Shown: positions 8,336 through 15,452 of the stretch, piece by piece | Layout: each line of letters begins with the position of its first letter | How positions within the stretch are numbered: position 1 is the first letter of the stretch | Assembly: GCA_964613585.1 (NCBI GenBank) | Contig: CAZTHL010000055.1 | Span: 1 to 24,851 of the forward strand | DNA from: CAZTHL01 sp964613585 | Lineage (GTDB): Bacteria; Pseudomonadota; Alphaproteobacteria; DSM-16000; Inquilinaceae | DNA: 24,851 nucleotides | Direction: 5' to 3' | Program-made: the position numbers and the translations under genes | Notes under the pieces: generated by a model | Told to the model about the DNA's origin: nothing | What the model saw: the letters and a program-made list of their open reading frames with translations, nothing else | Databases searched by the model: none

Positions 8336-9889
8336 TCAGAGAACGGCGCCAATCGGCCAGGGCACGAGCTCGTGGTCGCCGAAGCCCTGCCGCTCGCTGC
8401 AGGTCCGCTCGCCCGAGGCAGCGTCCAGCATCCGGGCGAAGATCCGTGAGCCAAGGTCCTCGACCGATGTCCCGTCGAGGATCGGACCGCAATCGATGTC
8501 GATGTCCTCCGGCAATCGGCGGCAGAGGTCGGAGGTCGAGGCGAGCTTCAGGCATGGCGCCGGCTTGAAGCCCGAGACCGAGCCGCGGCCGGTGGTGAAG
8601 GCCACCAGGGTGGCGCCGCCGGCGATCTGTCCGGTGACCGAGCACGGATCGTAGCCGGGGCTGTCCATGAAGACGAGTCCGCGCGCGCCGACCGGCTCGG
8701 CATAGCGGTAGACCTCCATGAGGGGCGTGCTCCCGGCCTTGGCCGCTGCGCCCAGCGATTTCTCGAGGATCGTCGTGATCCCGCCCTGCCGGTTGCCCGG
8801 AGACGGGTTGTTGTCCAGGCTGCCGCCATGCCGGGCCACATGCTCCTGCCACCAGGCGATCCGCTCGAGCAGCCTGCCGGCCACCTCCGGCCGGGCCGCG
8901 CGCCGGGTGAGCAGGGCTTCCGCGCCGTAAATCTCCGGCGTCTCGGCCAGGATGGCCGTGCCGCCCTGTTGCACCAGCCGGTCCGTGGCCGCCCCCAGGG
9001 CCGGGTTCGCGGTGACCCCGGAGAAGGCGTCGGACCCGCCGCACTGGAGCGCCACGGTCAGCTCGCTCGCCGGCACCGTCTCGCGGCGCGCCGCGTCGGC
9101 GACCGGCAGCATCTCGCCCAGGATCGTGCAGCCGGCCTCCACGGTTCGGCGAGTGCCCCCCAACGCCTGGATGTCGAGGGTCTGAAGCCGGGGCCCGCGC
9201 TCGAGCCCGTAGGCTTCCAGAAGGAAGTCCAGGCGGTTCACCTCGCAGCCGAGACCGACCAGCAGGATGCCGGCGAAATTGGGGTGCCGGGCGAAGCCCC
9301 AGAGGACCCGCTGCAGATTGGCGTGGCCCTCGGCCCCGTCGACAAGCCCGCAGCCGGTGCCGTGGGACAGTGCGACGATGCCGTCCACCTGGCCGAAGCT
9401 CGTGGCCATGGGGGCGGCCGCGTCGGCGATCAGCCGGGCGACCGTGGCCGAGCAGTTGACCGAGCTCAGCACGCCCAGGTAATTCCGAGTGCCGACCCGC
9501 CCGTCGGCGCGGCGGAAGCCCTTGAAGGTGGCCTGCCGGGCCTGCACCCCCGGGACGGATGACGGCGACGGCGACGGCGACGGCGAGGGCGACGGCGACG
9601 ACTCCGCGCCGGGCCCGGTCGCCCCGCCCGCTGCCAAATTGTGGACATGGACGTGCGCGCCCGGTCCGATGGGCGCGGTCGCCACCCCGATCGGCTGGCC
9701 GTACTTGATGATCAGGCCTCCGGGATTGATGGCGGCCAGGGCCATCTTGTGGCCAGCCGGGATCGGCTCGGCGGCGCGCAGCAGGGAGGCCCCGGGCACG
9801 ACCGCCCTGAGCGGCGTCCCCGCCGGCAGCGCCTGCACGGCGACGGCCACATTGTCCCCGGGCGCAAGACGGATGAGCGTCGCGCTCAT
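8336..9889 (-). CDS. uxaA: altronate dehydratase, UxaA family
   Basis: 517 residues, close to the usual length of about 495 plus a linker. In this family the enzyme removes water from D-altronate to give 2-keto-3-deoxygluconate, using iron, in the cytoplasm. The first 95 residues are the SAF domain (DNVAVAV, GHKMALAAI, IIKYGQPIG, HVHVHN). The catalytic part shows GRVGTRN, SHGTGCG, GLGCEVN, LQCGGSDAFSGVTANPALG, ETPEIYGAE, NPSPGNRQGGITTILEKSLG and FTTGRGS. Between them is a (Ser-Pro)n linker, encoded by a hexanucleotide repeat and unusual for the family. The ATG at 9889 overlaps the uxuB stop by four bases (ATGA), so it is preferred over the ATG at 9898. It is the last gene of the cluster. Related sugar-acid dehydratases of this superfamily act on galactarate, but the fused SAF domain and the gene context favour altronate. 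Confidence 0.9.
   Translation of the reverse strand: MSATLIRLAPGDNVAVAVQALPAGTPLRAVVPGASLLRAAEPIPAGHKMALAAINPGGLIIKYGQPIGVATAPIGPGAHVHVHNLAAGGATGPGAESSPSPSPSPSPSPSSVPGVQARQATFKGFRRADGRVGTRNYLGVLSSVNCSATVARLIADAAAPMATSFGQVDGIVALSHGTGCGLVDGAEGHANLQRVLWGFARHPNFAGILLVGLGCEVNRLDFLLEAYGLERGPRLQTLDIQALGGTRRTVEAGCTILGEMLPVADAARRETVPASELTVALQCGGSDAFSGVTANPALGAATDRLVQQGGTAILAETPEIYGAEALLTRRAARPEVAGRLLERIAWWQEHVARHGGSLDNNPSPGNRQGGITTILEKSLGAAAKAGSTPLMEVYRYAEPVGARGLVFMDSPGYDPCSVTGQIAGGATLVAFTTGRGSVSGFKPAPCLKLASTSDLCRRLPEDIDIDCGPILDGTSVEDLGSRIFARMLDAASGERTCSERQGFGDHELVPWPIGAVL
9561..9596. repeat. GACGGC hexanucleotide microsatellite inside uxaA
   Basis: Six in-register copies of GACGGC, one of them changed to GAGGGC, encode alternating Ser-Pro on the minus strand. 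They form the linker between the SAF and catalytic domains of UxaA. Because the unit is six bases, slippage would change linker length without breaking the frame. Confidence 0.85.
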
Positions 9890-11391
9890 GCCCGGCATCC
9901 CGCCTCGGAGGGCGCGTCGGGCCAGGATGCCGCGGTCCGGCGCGCGCCGTGCCGCTCCAGGGACAGCATGGCGCGCTTGACCGCGGCGACGAACGGAGCC
10001 GCGCTCGGGAGGTCGTCGCCGAACACGGCCCTCACGCCGAGGAGCGCGTCGACCAGGGCGGCGCCGTGGCCGCGCCGCGGCATGGCCAGCGCCTGCAGCC
10101 GTCCGGCCAGGGGATCGCGGATCTCGAGCGGTCTGCCGTCATCGTCGATCCCGCCCAGAAAGCGCATCCAGGCGGCGACCCCCAGCGCGAGCCGGTCGAC
10201 CGGCTGGCCAAGCCGGAGCCGATCGCGCGCCGTGTCGAGCAGCCGCTGCGGCAGCTTCTGCGATCCGTCCATGGCGATCTGGAGGGCACGGTGACGCAGG
10301 CCCGGGTTGGCGAAGCGCGCGAGCAGAGCTTCCCGATACGCGGCCAGGTCGACGCCGGCCGGCAGGGACAGGGTGGGTGCGGCCTCCTCGGCCAGCAGGT
10401 CGGCGACCAACCGGGCCAGGCCGGGATCGGCCATGGCGTCCGCGATGGTCTCGCAGCCGGCCAGGGCGCCGAGATACGCGAGCGTGCTGTGGCCGCCGTT
10501 GAGCAGTCGGAGCTTCATTCGCTCATAGGGTGCCACATCGGCGACCAGCTCCGCGCCGACATCCTCCCAGGGCGGCCGTGGCCCGGCGAACCGATCCTCG
10601 ATGACCCATTGCCGAAAGGGCTCCGCGATCACGGGCCCGGCGTCAGCGAGGCCGAGCCGCGCGGCGATGCCGGCGCGATCCTCCTCTGTCGTCGCCGGGA
10701 CGATACGGTCGACCATGGTGTTGGGACAGGGCACCGCCCGCTCGATCCAGCCGGCCAGGTCCGGGTCGCGCCGGTCGGCGAAGGTCCGCAGCAGCCGGCC
10801 CAGCGTGTCACCGTTGCTGGGGAGGTTGTCGCAGCAGACGACCGTGAAAGGCGGGACGCTCGCCGCCCGGCGTCGCCTCAAGGACTCGGTCAGGAACCCG
10901 AGGACCGTCACGGGCCGGTCGGGCCGCGCCAGATCGTGCCGGATCCCGGGATCATGCTCGAGCAGGACGCGGCGCGCCGGGTCGTGGTGGTAGCCCTTTT
11001 CGGTGACGGTGATGGTGACCACCCTCACTTGGGGATCGGCCAGGCGATCGAGCACGGCCGCCGGCGATTCCGGCGCCACGACCAGCTCGCGGATCGCGCC
11101 CACGATCCGCAGCCTGCGCCCGTCCCCGCCATCAGTCGCCAGTGTATACAGGCCCTGCTGCGGCGCCAGCATGTCGCGGACGTCGGGATGGCGCAGGCTG
11201 ACCCCCGCGATCGCCCATGTGGCGGCGCCCGCCGCCAAGAGATCGTCGGTGTAGGCCGCCTGATGCGCCCTGTGGAAAGCGCCGAGCCCGAGATGGACCT
11301 GGCCGATCGCGATGGCCGCGCGATCGTAGCGCGGGCGCCCCACCTCGGGCGGCAGGCGGCCCAGGGATGCCGGCGACAGGCGGATGGTCAT
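9886..11391 (-). CDS. uxuB: D-mannonate oxidoreductase (fructuronate reductase), mannitol dehydrogenase family
   Basis: 501 residues. It is predicted to reduce D-fructuronate to D-mannonate with NADH in the cytoplasm. The N-terminal nucleotide-binding motif is VHLGLGAFHRAHQA. Family signatures follow: TVTEKGY, CCDNLPSNGD, TMVDRIVPATT, EPFRQWVIED, and a C-terminal IAMDGSQKLPQRLLD. The catalytic set of the long-chain mannitol dehydrogenases is present as Lys293, Asn298 and His301 (MKLRLLNGGHS). Similarity to E. coli UxuB as I remember it is strong along the whole length, which argues for UxuB rather than the tagaturonate reductase UxaB. The ATG at 11391 overlaps the dctM stop by four bases (ATGA). 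The same frame stays open upstream to 12117, but that part is the shadow of dctM. Its partner here is uxaA, not uxuA, so its true substrate range is open. Confidence 0.9.
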   Translation of the reverse strand: MTIRLSPASLGRLPPEVGRPRYDRAAIAIGQVHLGLGAFHRAHQAAYTDDLLAAGAATWAIAGVSLRHPDVRDMLAPQQGLYTLATDGGDGRRLRIVGAIRELVVAPESPAAVLDRLADPQVRVVTITVTEKGYHHDPARRVLLEHDPGIRHDLARPDRPVTVLGFLTESLRRRRAASVPPFTVVCCDNLPSNGDTLGRLLRTFADRRDPDLAGWIERAVPCPNTMVDRIVPATTEEDRAGIAARLGLADAGPVIAEPFRQWVIEDRFAGPRPPWEDVGAELVADVAPYERMKLRLLNGGHSTLAYLGALAGCETIADAMADPGLARLVADLLAEEAAPTLSLPAGVDLAAYREALLARFANPGLRHRALQIAMDGSQKLPQRLLDTARDRLRLGQPVDRLALGVAAWMRFLGGIDDDGRPLEIRDPLAGRLQALAMPRRGHGAALVDALLGVRAVFGDDLPSAAPFVAAVKRAMLSLERHGARRTAASWPDAPSEAGCRA

Positions 11392-12668
11392 CCGATCCAC
11401 TGCGGCAGGGTGAGGGCGAACCCCGGGACATAGGTGACCATGAGCAACGCCACCAGATGCGCGCCATAGAAGGGCCATATCGAGCGCAACGTGTCCTCCA
11501 TCCGGACGCGGCCGACGGCGCAGCCGACGAACAGCACGGTTCCGACCGGCGGCGTCACCAGGCCCAGACCCAGATTCATGATCAGCATGATGCCGAACTG
11601 CACCGGGTCCATGCCATAGAGCTCGGCCACCGGCAGGAAGATCGGCGTGGTGATGACGATGAGCGGCGCCATGTCCATGACCGTGCCGAGCATCAGCAGG
11701 ATCGCGTTCATCGCCAGAAAGGCGGTGGTGGGGTCGTCGATGACCCCGGCGAACAGCGTGAAGAGACGGCTCGGCACCTGGTTCACCGCCAGCAGCCAAC
11801 CGAAGGCCATGGCCGCGCCGATCACCAGCAGCACCATGGCCGTGGTCCGCGCGGCCGCCTGGGTTGCCGCCACGAAGCCGCGCCAGGACAGGGTGCGGAA
11901 GATCACCGCGGTGATGAGAAGCGCGTAGAGCACGGCGATCGCGGCCGCCTCGGTCGGCGTGAAGATGCCGAACCGGATGCCGCCGACGATGATGATCGCG
12001 GTGCTCAGTCCCGGCAGCGCGGCGACCAGGTGGCCCGCGAGAACCCTCCAGCCGGCGAAGGCGCTGGTCGGGTAGCCGCGCCGCCGGGCCGTCCACCAGG
12101 TCACGGCCATCAGGCACGCGCCGAGCAGCAGGCCGGGCACGATCCCGGCCAGGAACAGCGAGGACACCGAGACCGTGCCGCCTGCGGCGATGGAGAACAG
12201 GATCAAATTGTGGCTTGGCGGGATGACCAGGCCGATGATCGAGGAGGTGGCCGTGACATTGACCGCGTAATCGGCGTCGTAGCCCTGGTCACGCATCTTC
12301 GGGATCAGCACCGAGCCGAGGGCCGAAACGTCGGCGACGGCCGAGCCGGAGATGCCGCCGAACAGGACGCTGGTGGCCACGTTGGCCAAGCCGAGCCCGC
12401 CCCGCCGGTGTCCGATCGCCGCCTGCGCCAGGGCGATCAGCCGGTCGGCGATGCCGCCGTGCAGCATGAGCTGGCCGGCGTAGACGAAGCACGGGATGGC
12501 CAGGAGCGCGAACACGTTCATGCCGGAGGCGAGCCGCTGCAGCACCACCTCGAGCGGGAAGCCCATGTACGCCGCGCAGGCGAAGGCGGCCGTCCCCAGG
12601 GCGAAGGCGATGGGCACGCCGGCAACGAGCAGCACCACGAACGTCCCGAACAAGAGGATCAGCTCCAC
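11388..12668 (-). CDS. dctM: TRAP transporter large permease (DctM)
   Basis: 426 residues, typical for the family. This is the inner-membrane channel subunit of a tripartite ATP-independent periplasmic transporter, which uses the sodium gradient to import a substrate handed over by the binding protein. It is almost entirely hydrophobic, with about a dozen predicted membrane segments. Family landmarks are VPIAFALG, FGGISGSAVADVSALGSVLIP, VIPPSHNLILFSIAAGG and the C-terminal NLGLGLVTPPVGTVLFVG. The start is a GTG at 12668, giving the usual short MELILLFG beginning. It overlaps the end of dctQ by ten bases, and the GGAGG lies almost directly against it, so translation probably depends on coupling with dctQ. 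It is followed without a gap by uxuB. Confidence 0.93.
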   Translation of the reverse strand: MELILLFGTFVVLLVAGVPIAFALGTAAFACAAYMGFPLEVVLQRLASGMNVFALLAIPCFVYAGQLMLHGGIADRLIALAQAAIGHRRGGLGLANVATSVLFGGISGSAVADVSALGSVLIPKMRDQGYDADYAVNVTATSSIIGLVIPPSHNLILFSIAAGGTVSVSSLFLAGIVPGLLLGACLMAVTWWTARRRGYPTSAFAGWRVLAGHLVAALPGLSTAIIIVGGIRFGIFTPTEAAAIAVLYALLITAVIFRTLSWRGFVAATQAAARTTAMVLLVIGAAMAFGWLLAVNQVPSRLFTLFAGVIDDPTTAFLAMNAILLMLGTVMDMAPLIVITTPIFLPVAELYGMDPVQFGIMLIMNLGLGLVTPPVGTVLFVGCAVGRVRMEDTLRSIWPFYGAHLVALLMVTYVPGFALTLPQWIG

Positions 12669-13195
12669 TCCTCCCGGGCCTCCTCCCCGGCCAGGGTGCG
12701 CAGCAGGCCCTCGGCGGCGAACAGGACGATCAGCAGGCCGCTCAGCGGGAAGGGCAGGTAGCGGCTGCCGCTGGGCAGGCCGAGCGTGGGGATGGTCTGC
12801 TCCCAGGTCGAGATGGCGATCCGCGCGCCGTACCAGATCATGGCCAAGCCGAAGCCGATCAGGAGCAGCTGCGCGGCGGCTTCGGCCAGGAGACGGCTCC
12901 GGCGTGGCAGGCGGTCGCGCAGCATGGTCAGCCCGATATGGGTGCCCTGCCGGACGCCAACCGCGGCAGCCGGAAGCGTGTAGTAGAACAGCAGGTAGAC
13001 CGCCAGGGTCTCCGACCAGTGCGGGGTGTCGTTGAGCACGTAGCGGCCGAAGATCTGCCAGCCGACCACGCCGGTCATCAGCACCAGCCCGGCGGCCGAG
13101 ACGAGCAGCACCAGGTCGGCCAGCCGGCCCAAGGGGCCGGCCAGCGCTTCCGATAGCCGGACGAGACGGGGCCGGCGGAGCCGTGGACGGCTCAT
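12659..13195 (-). CDS. dctQ: TRAP transporter small permease (DctQ)
   Basis: 178 residues with four predicted membrane helices, at about residues 28-50, 63-82, 103-122 and 147-167. It is the small membrane subunit that pairs with DctM and docks the binding protein. The typical motif WQIFGRYVLNDTPHWSETLAVYL is present in pieces (WQIFGRYVLN and WSETLAVYLL), followed by the GTHIGLTMLRDRLP loop. The basic N-terminus (MSRPRLRRPRL) is longer than in many relatives. It lies 97 bases downstream of dctP, separated by a strong hairpin, and overlaps dctM. Confidence 0.9.
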   Translation of the reverse strand: MSRPRLRRPRLVRLSEALAGPLGRLADLVLLVSAAGLVLMTGVVGWQIFGRYVLNDTPHWSETLAVYLLFYYTLPAAAVGVRQGTHIGLTMLRDRLPRRSRLLAEAAAQLLLIGFGLAMIWYGARIAISTWEQTIPTLGLPSGSRYLPFPLSGLLIVLFAAEGLLRTLAGEEAREEWS

Positions 13196-13242
13196 CGCTC
13201 CGGCACCGTGGAGGACGGATCGAGGGTCGACATGGGCAGCGT

Positions 13243-13277
13243 GGCGGCCGGCTCAGCGTCGCCGCAGGCCGGCCGCC
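13243..13277 (-). promoter_or_regulatory. strong hairpin between dctP and dctQ
   Basis: A perfect ten-base inverted repeat (GGCGGCCGGC 13243-13252 with GCCGGCCGCC 13268-13277) with a 15-base loop fills the gap between dctP and dctQ. In operons for binding-protein transporters such structures commonly protect or partially terminate the message so that the binding protein is made in excess. That role is inferred here. Confidence 0.5.
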
Positions 13278-13292
13278 GCCTCGCGGATGGGG

Positions 13293-14300
13293 TCAGCCCT
13301 CCACCGCGCGGATGCGCTCGACCAGGTCGCGGAGGGTGGCGTCGGTCACAAAGCGGTCGTACACCGGCTGCATGGCCTCGATGAACGGCTCCTTGTCGAC
13401 GTCCTCGATGATCTCGTTGCCGGCGGCGGTGACGGTCGCCTGGGCGGACGCCACGCGCTCGTCCCACAGCGCGCGCATCACCGGCACGCTCTCCCGGGCT
13501 GCCTGCCGGATGATCTCGCGATCCTCCGGCGCGAGCCGCTCCCACGACGTCTTCGATGCCACCAGAACCTCGGGCGACATGGAGTGCTGGTCGAGCGTGT
13601 AATGCTGCGCCACCTCGAAGTGACGCGTGCTCTCGTAGGACGGCCAGTTGTTCTCCGCGCCGTCGATGACCCCGGTGCGGATCGCGTCGTAGACTTGGCC
13701 GAACTCCATGGGCGTGGCGTTGGCGCCGAGCGCCTCGACCATGGCGACGAACAGGTCCGAGTTCTGCACGCGGATGCGCAGGCCTTCCATATCGTCGGGC
13801 GCGCGGATCGGCCGGACCGTGTTGTAGAAGGAGCGCGCCCCCGAATCGTAGAAGGCGAGACCGATCATGCCATGGGGCTCCATGGCCGCCAGGATCTCGT
13901 CGCCGATCGGACCGTCCACGACAGCCCGCATGTGCTCGATGGAGCGGAACAGGAAGGGCAGGCCCGGGACGGCCGTCTCCGGCACGATGTTGTTGAGCGG
14001 CGCCAGGTTGACACGGTTCAGGTCGATCGCGCCGATGATGGTCTGCTCGATCGTGTCGCGTTCCTCGCCGAGTTGTCGACCGGGGAAGACCTGAATCAGG
14101 ATGCGGCCATCGGTCCGCTCATGAACCAGCTCGGCCATGTGCTCGACCGCCTCCACGGTGGGATAGCCGTCGGCATGGGTGTCCGCCGAGCGGAGGACGA
14201 TCTCCTGGGCCCGTGTCGCTGGGCCCCATAGCCAGACGGCAACGGCCATGGCCACCGCCACCGCGGTGCCGAGGGCGCGGCCTTCTTGGGAAAAACGCAT
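13293..14300 (-). CDS. dctP: TRAP transporter substrate-binding protein (DctP), probable uronate binder
   Basis: 335 residues, exported to the periplasm. The ATG at 14300 has GAGGAGA five bases upstream and opens a signal peptide (hydrophobic core about residues 9-27, likely cleavage after TRA31). The mature protein has the DctP fold signatures: LRSADTHADGYPT near the start, AVPGLPFLF, GARSFYNTVRPI, GLRIRVQNS (its Arg usually contacts the ligand carboxylate), DAIRTGVIDGAENNWPSYES and TRHFEVAQHY. The ENNWPSYES form resembles what I recall for uronate-specific TRAP binding proteins. Together with the catabolic genes downstream, this makes glucuronate or galacturonate the likely ligand. A wider open frame reaches 14432, but the upstream part lacks protein character. 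It heads the dctPQM-uxuB-uxaA gene run. Confidence 0.92.
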   Translation of the reverse strand: MRFSQEGRALGTAVAVAMAVAVWLWGPATRAQEIVLRSADTHADGYPTVEAVEHMAELVHERTDGRILIQVFPGRQLGEERDTIEQTIIGAIDLNRVNLAPLNNIVPETAVPGLPFLFRSIEHMRAVVDGPIGDEILAAMEPHGMIGLAFYDSGARSFYNTVRPIRAPDDMEGLRIRVQNSDLFVAMVEALGANATPMEFGQVYDAIRTGVIDGAENNWPSYESTRHFEVAQHYTLDQHSMSPEVLVASKTSWERLAPEDREIIRQAARESVPVMRALWDERVASAQATVTAAGNEIIEDVDKEPFIEAMQPVYDRFVTDATLRDLVERIRAVEG

Positions 14301-14436
14301 GGTGTCTCCTCGACCATGATGGATCAGGCTTGCCGGTCGATCCCGGTGCCCCCCTCGCTTTTCGTGATGCGGCCGGCGCCCAGCGCAGGTCGCATAACTT
14401 GATACCCTGTTCGTGACCGCCGCGAGGGTCAAGCCT

Positions 14437-14448
14437 CATCGTACGATG
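14437..14448. promoter_or_regulatory. perfect 12-bp palindrome CATCGTACGATG upstream of dctP
   Basis: The sequence reads identically on both strands and lies 137-148 bases before the dctP start. A TTGACC hexamer on the minus strand (14427-14432) follows it closely and could be a -35 element, though no good -10 was found. The TCGTACGA core matches the GT-AC pattern known for operators of FadR-subfamily GntR regulators, the group that controls hexuronate genes in many bacteria. No regulator gene is present in the window. Confidence 0.35.
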
Positions 14449-14465
14449 CGATGGTCCGGCGGCGG

Positions 14466-15353
14466 TCAGCCTTCGGCGGCCAGCCAGCTCGTTATCAGCG
14501 TGCCGACCAGGGAGCTTCGGGTGACTGAGCCGACATAGCGGCCCTCGTCGTCCACCACGACGACGACGTTGGCCTCGTGGTCGATCATCCGGCGCAGCAC
14601 ATCGAGCTTGCCGTCGCTCGCGCGCACGGTCAGGGACCGGCCCCAGCTCTCGGTCGTCTCCACCGGCTCGGAGGCGATCTTCCACAGCAGCGTCCGCCGG
14701 AGCGGCTCGCGCCAGGCCGGCGTCGCCTGGCCGGGCCCTTCGATCAGGCTGTCCAGGAGCGGCACCTGGCGCAGATCCTCGAACCAGCTTGCGCCGTAAT
14801 AGCCGACGACGCGGTCCTCGGCGCCGGTCAGCACGACCAAGAGGTCGAAGTCACCGCGGATCAAGGCGGCGCTGATGCTGGTCGCCAGGGAGTAGACCCA
14901 GTCCTCGAAGGCCTCCGACTCCGCCGGCCGCGCCTCGACCTCGAGGAAGGTCACCGCCGATCCATGGGTCAAGGCGGCATCGGTGCCGCCGATCGGCGGC
15001 GTCGCCAGCACGCGCGGGGCCGTCGGCTCGACCGCCTCGCCGGCGATCTGGGCGAAGCGCGCCTCCACGCCGAAGCCGCTGATCTGAGTCAGCCCGCCGG
15101 ACAGGATCAGATAGGCGACCAGAGGGCCGAGCAGCAGGCCGAGGAACAGGGTCTGCGGCCCTTCGGTCCACCAGCGGCGCAGCGCGGCCGCGACGCCCGC
15201 CACCAGCGCGCAGTAGCCGAGCGACAGGGCCAGGATCAGCGTGTCGATCGCCTCGATGGTCGGATCCTCCGACGGGTCTCTCGATGGTGCCCGGCGCGAG
15301 ACGTCCGTCTCGCAATCCTCATCAAGATACCGCGGCAAACGAGCCTTCGTCAC
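14466..15353 (-). CDS. membrane-anchored protein with CBS-like C-terminal region, unknown function
   Basis: 295 residues from a GTG at 15353; a TTG at 15338 is an alternative, and no clear ribosome site is seen. After a polar, charged N-terminal 30 residues come two predicted membrane helices, at about 35-57 and 68-87. A soluble domain of about 200 residues follows. Its end (NVVVVVDDEGRYVGSVTRSSLVGTL) has the look of a CBS half-motif, and an earlier LLVVLTGAEDRVVGYYGASW may be the other half. CBS domains bind adenine nucleotides and act as regulatory switches. The gene lies 98 bases after uxaC and 165 bases before dctP on the same strand, so it interrupts an otherwise purely catabolic cluster. 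I do not recognise a named family. A link to regulation of uptake is speculation. Confidence 0.7.
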   Translation of the reverse strand: MTKARLPRYLDEDCETDVSRRAPSRDPSEDPTIEAIDTLILALSLGYCALVAGVAAALRRWWTEGPQTLFLGLLLGPLVAYLILSGGLTQISGFGVEARFAQIAGEAVEPTAPRVLATPPIGGTDAALTHGSAVTFLEVEARPAESEAFEDWVYSLATSISAALIRGDFDLLVVLTGAEDRVVGYYGASWFEDLRQVPLLDSLIEGPGQATPAWREPLRRTLLWKIASEPVETTESWGRSLTVRASDGKLDVLRRMIDHEANVVVVVDDEGRYVGSVTRSSLVGTLITSWLAAEG

Positions 15354-15366
15354 CGAGCCGACGTCA

Positions 15367-15395
15367 ATTCGGGACCCGAATCGGAAGGCTTCCGA
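15367..15395. promoter_or_regulatory. two back-to-back 15-bp palindromes
   Basis: ATTCGGG-A-CCCGAAT (15367-15381) and TCGGAAG-G-CTTCCGA (15381-15395) are each perfect 7-1-7 palindromes and share the T at 15381. They lie between the uxaC stop and the start of the CBS-like membrane protein gene, 14 bases before its GTG. They could be paired operator sites or stacked small hairpins. No U tract follows on the transcribed strand, so a classic terminator is less likely. Confidence 0.4.
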
Positions 15396-15452
15396 GCCGA
15401 TGCGCGGCCATCTCGGGCCGGATCGGCGGCGCGGCCCGGCGCCGATCCGCTA

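Noticed and set aside
9561..9596. Hexamer repeat as a CRISPR-like array
   Set aside because: There are no spacers, and the unit is six bases within a coding frame.
11392..12117. Upstream extension of the uxuB frame
   Set aside because: It runs through dctM out of frame and lacks protein character. The ATGA overlap at 11391 is the natural start.
11217..12761. 514-codon plus-strand frame over dctM and uxuB
   Set aside because: Antisense shadow of the hydrophobic dctM gene; extremely rich in Gln, Arg, His and Asp without domain features.
13293..14432. Longer dctP frame starting at 14432
   Set aside because: The extra 44 residues show no signal peptide. The ATG at 14300 has a good ribosome site and begins a classic signal peptide.
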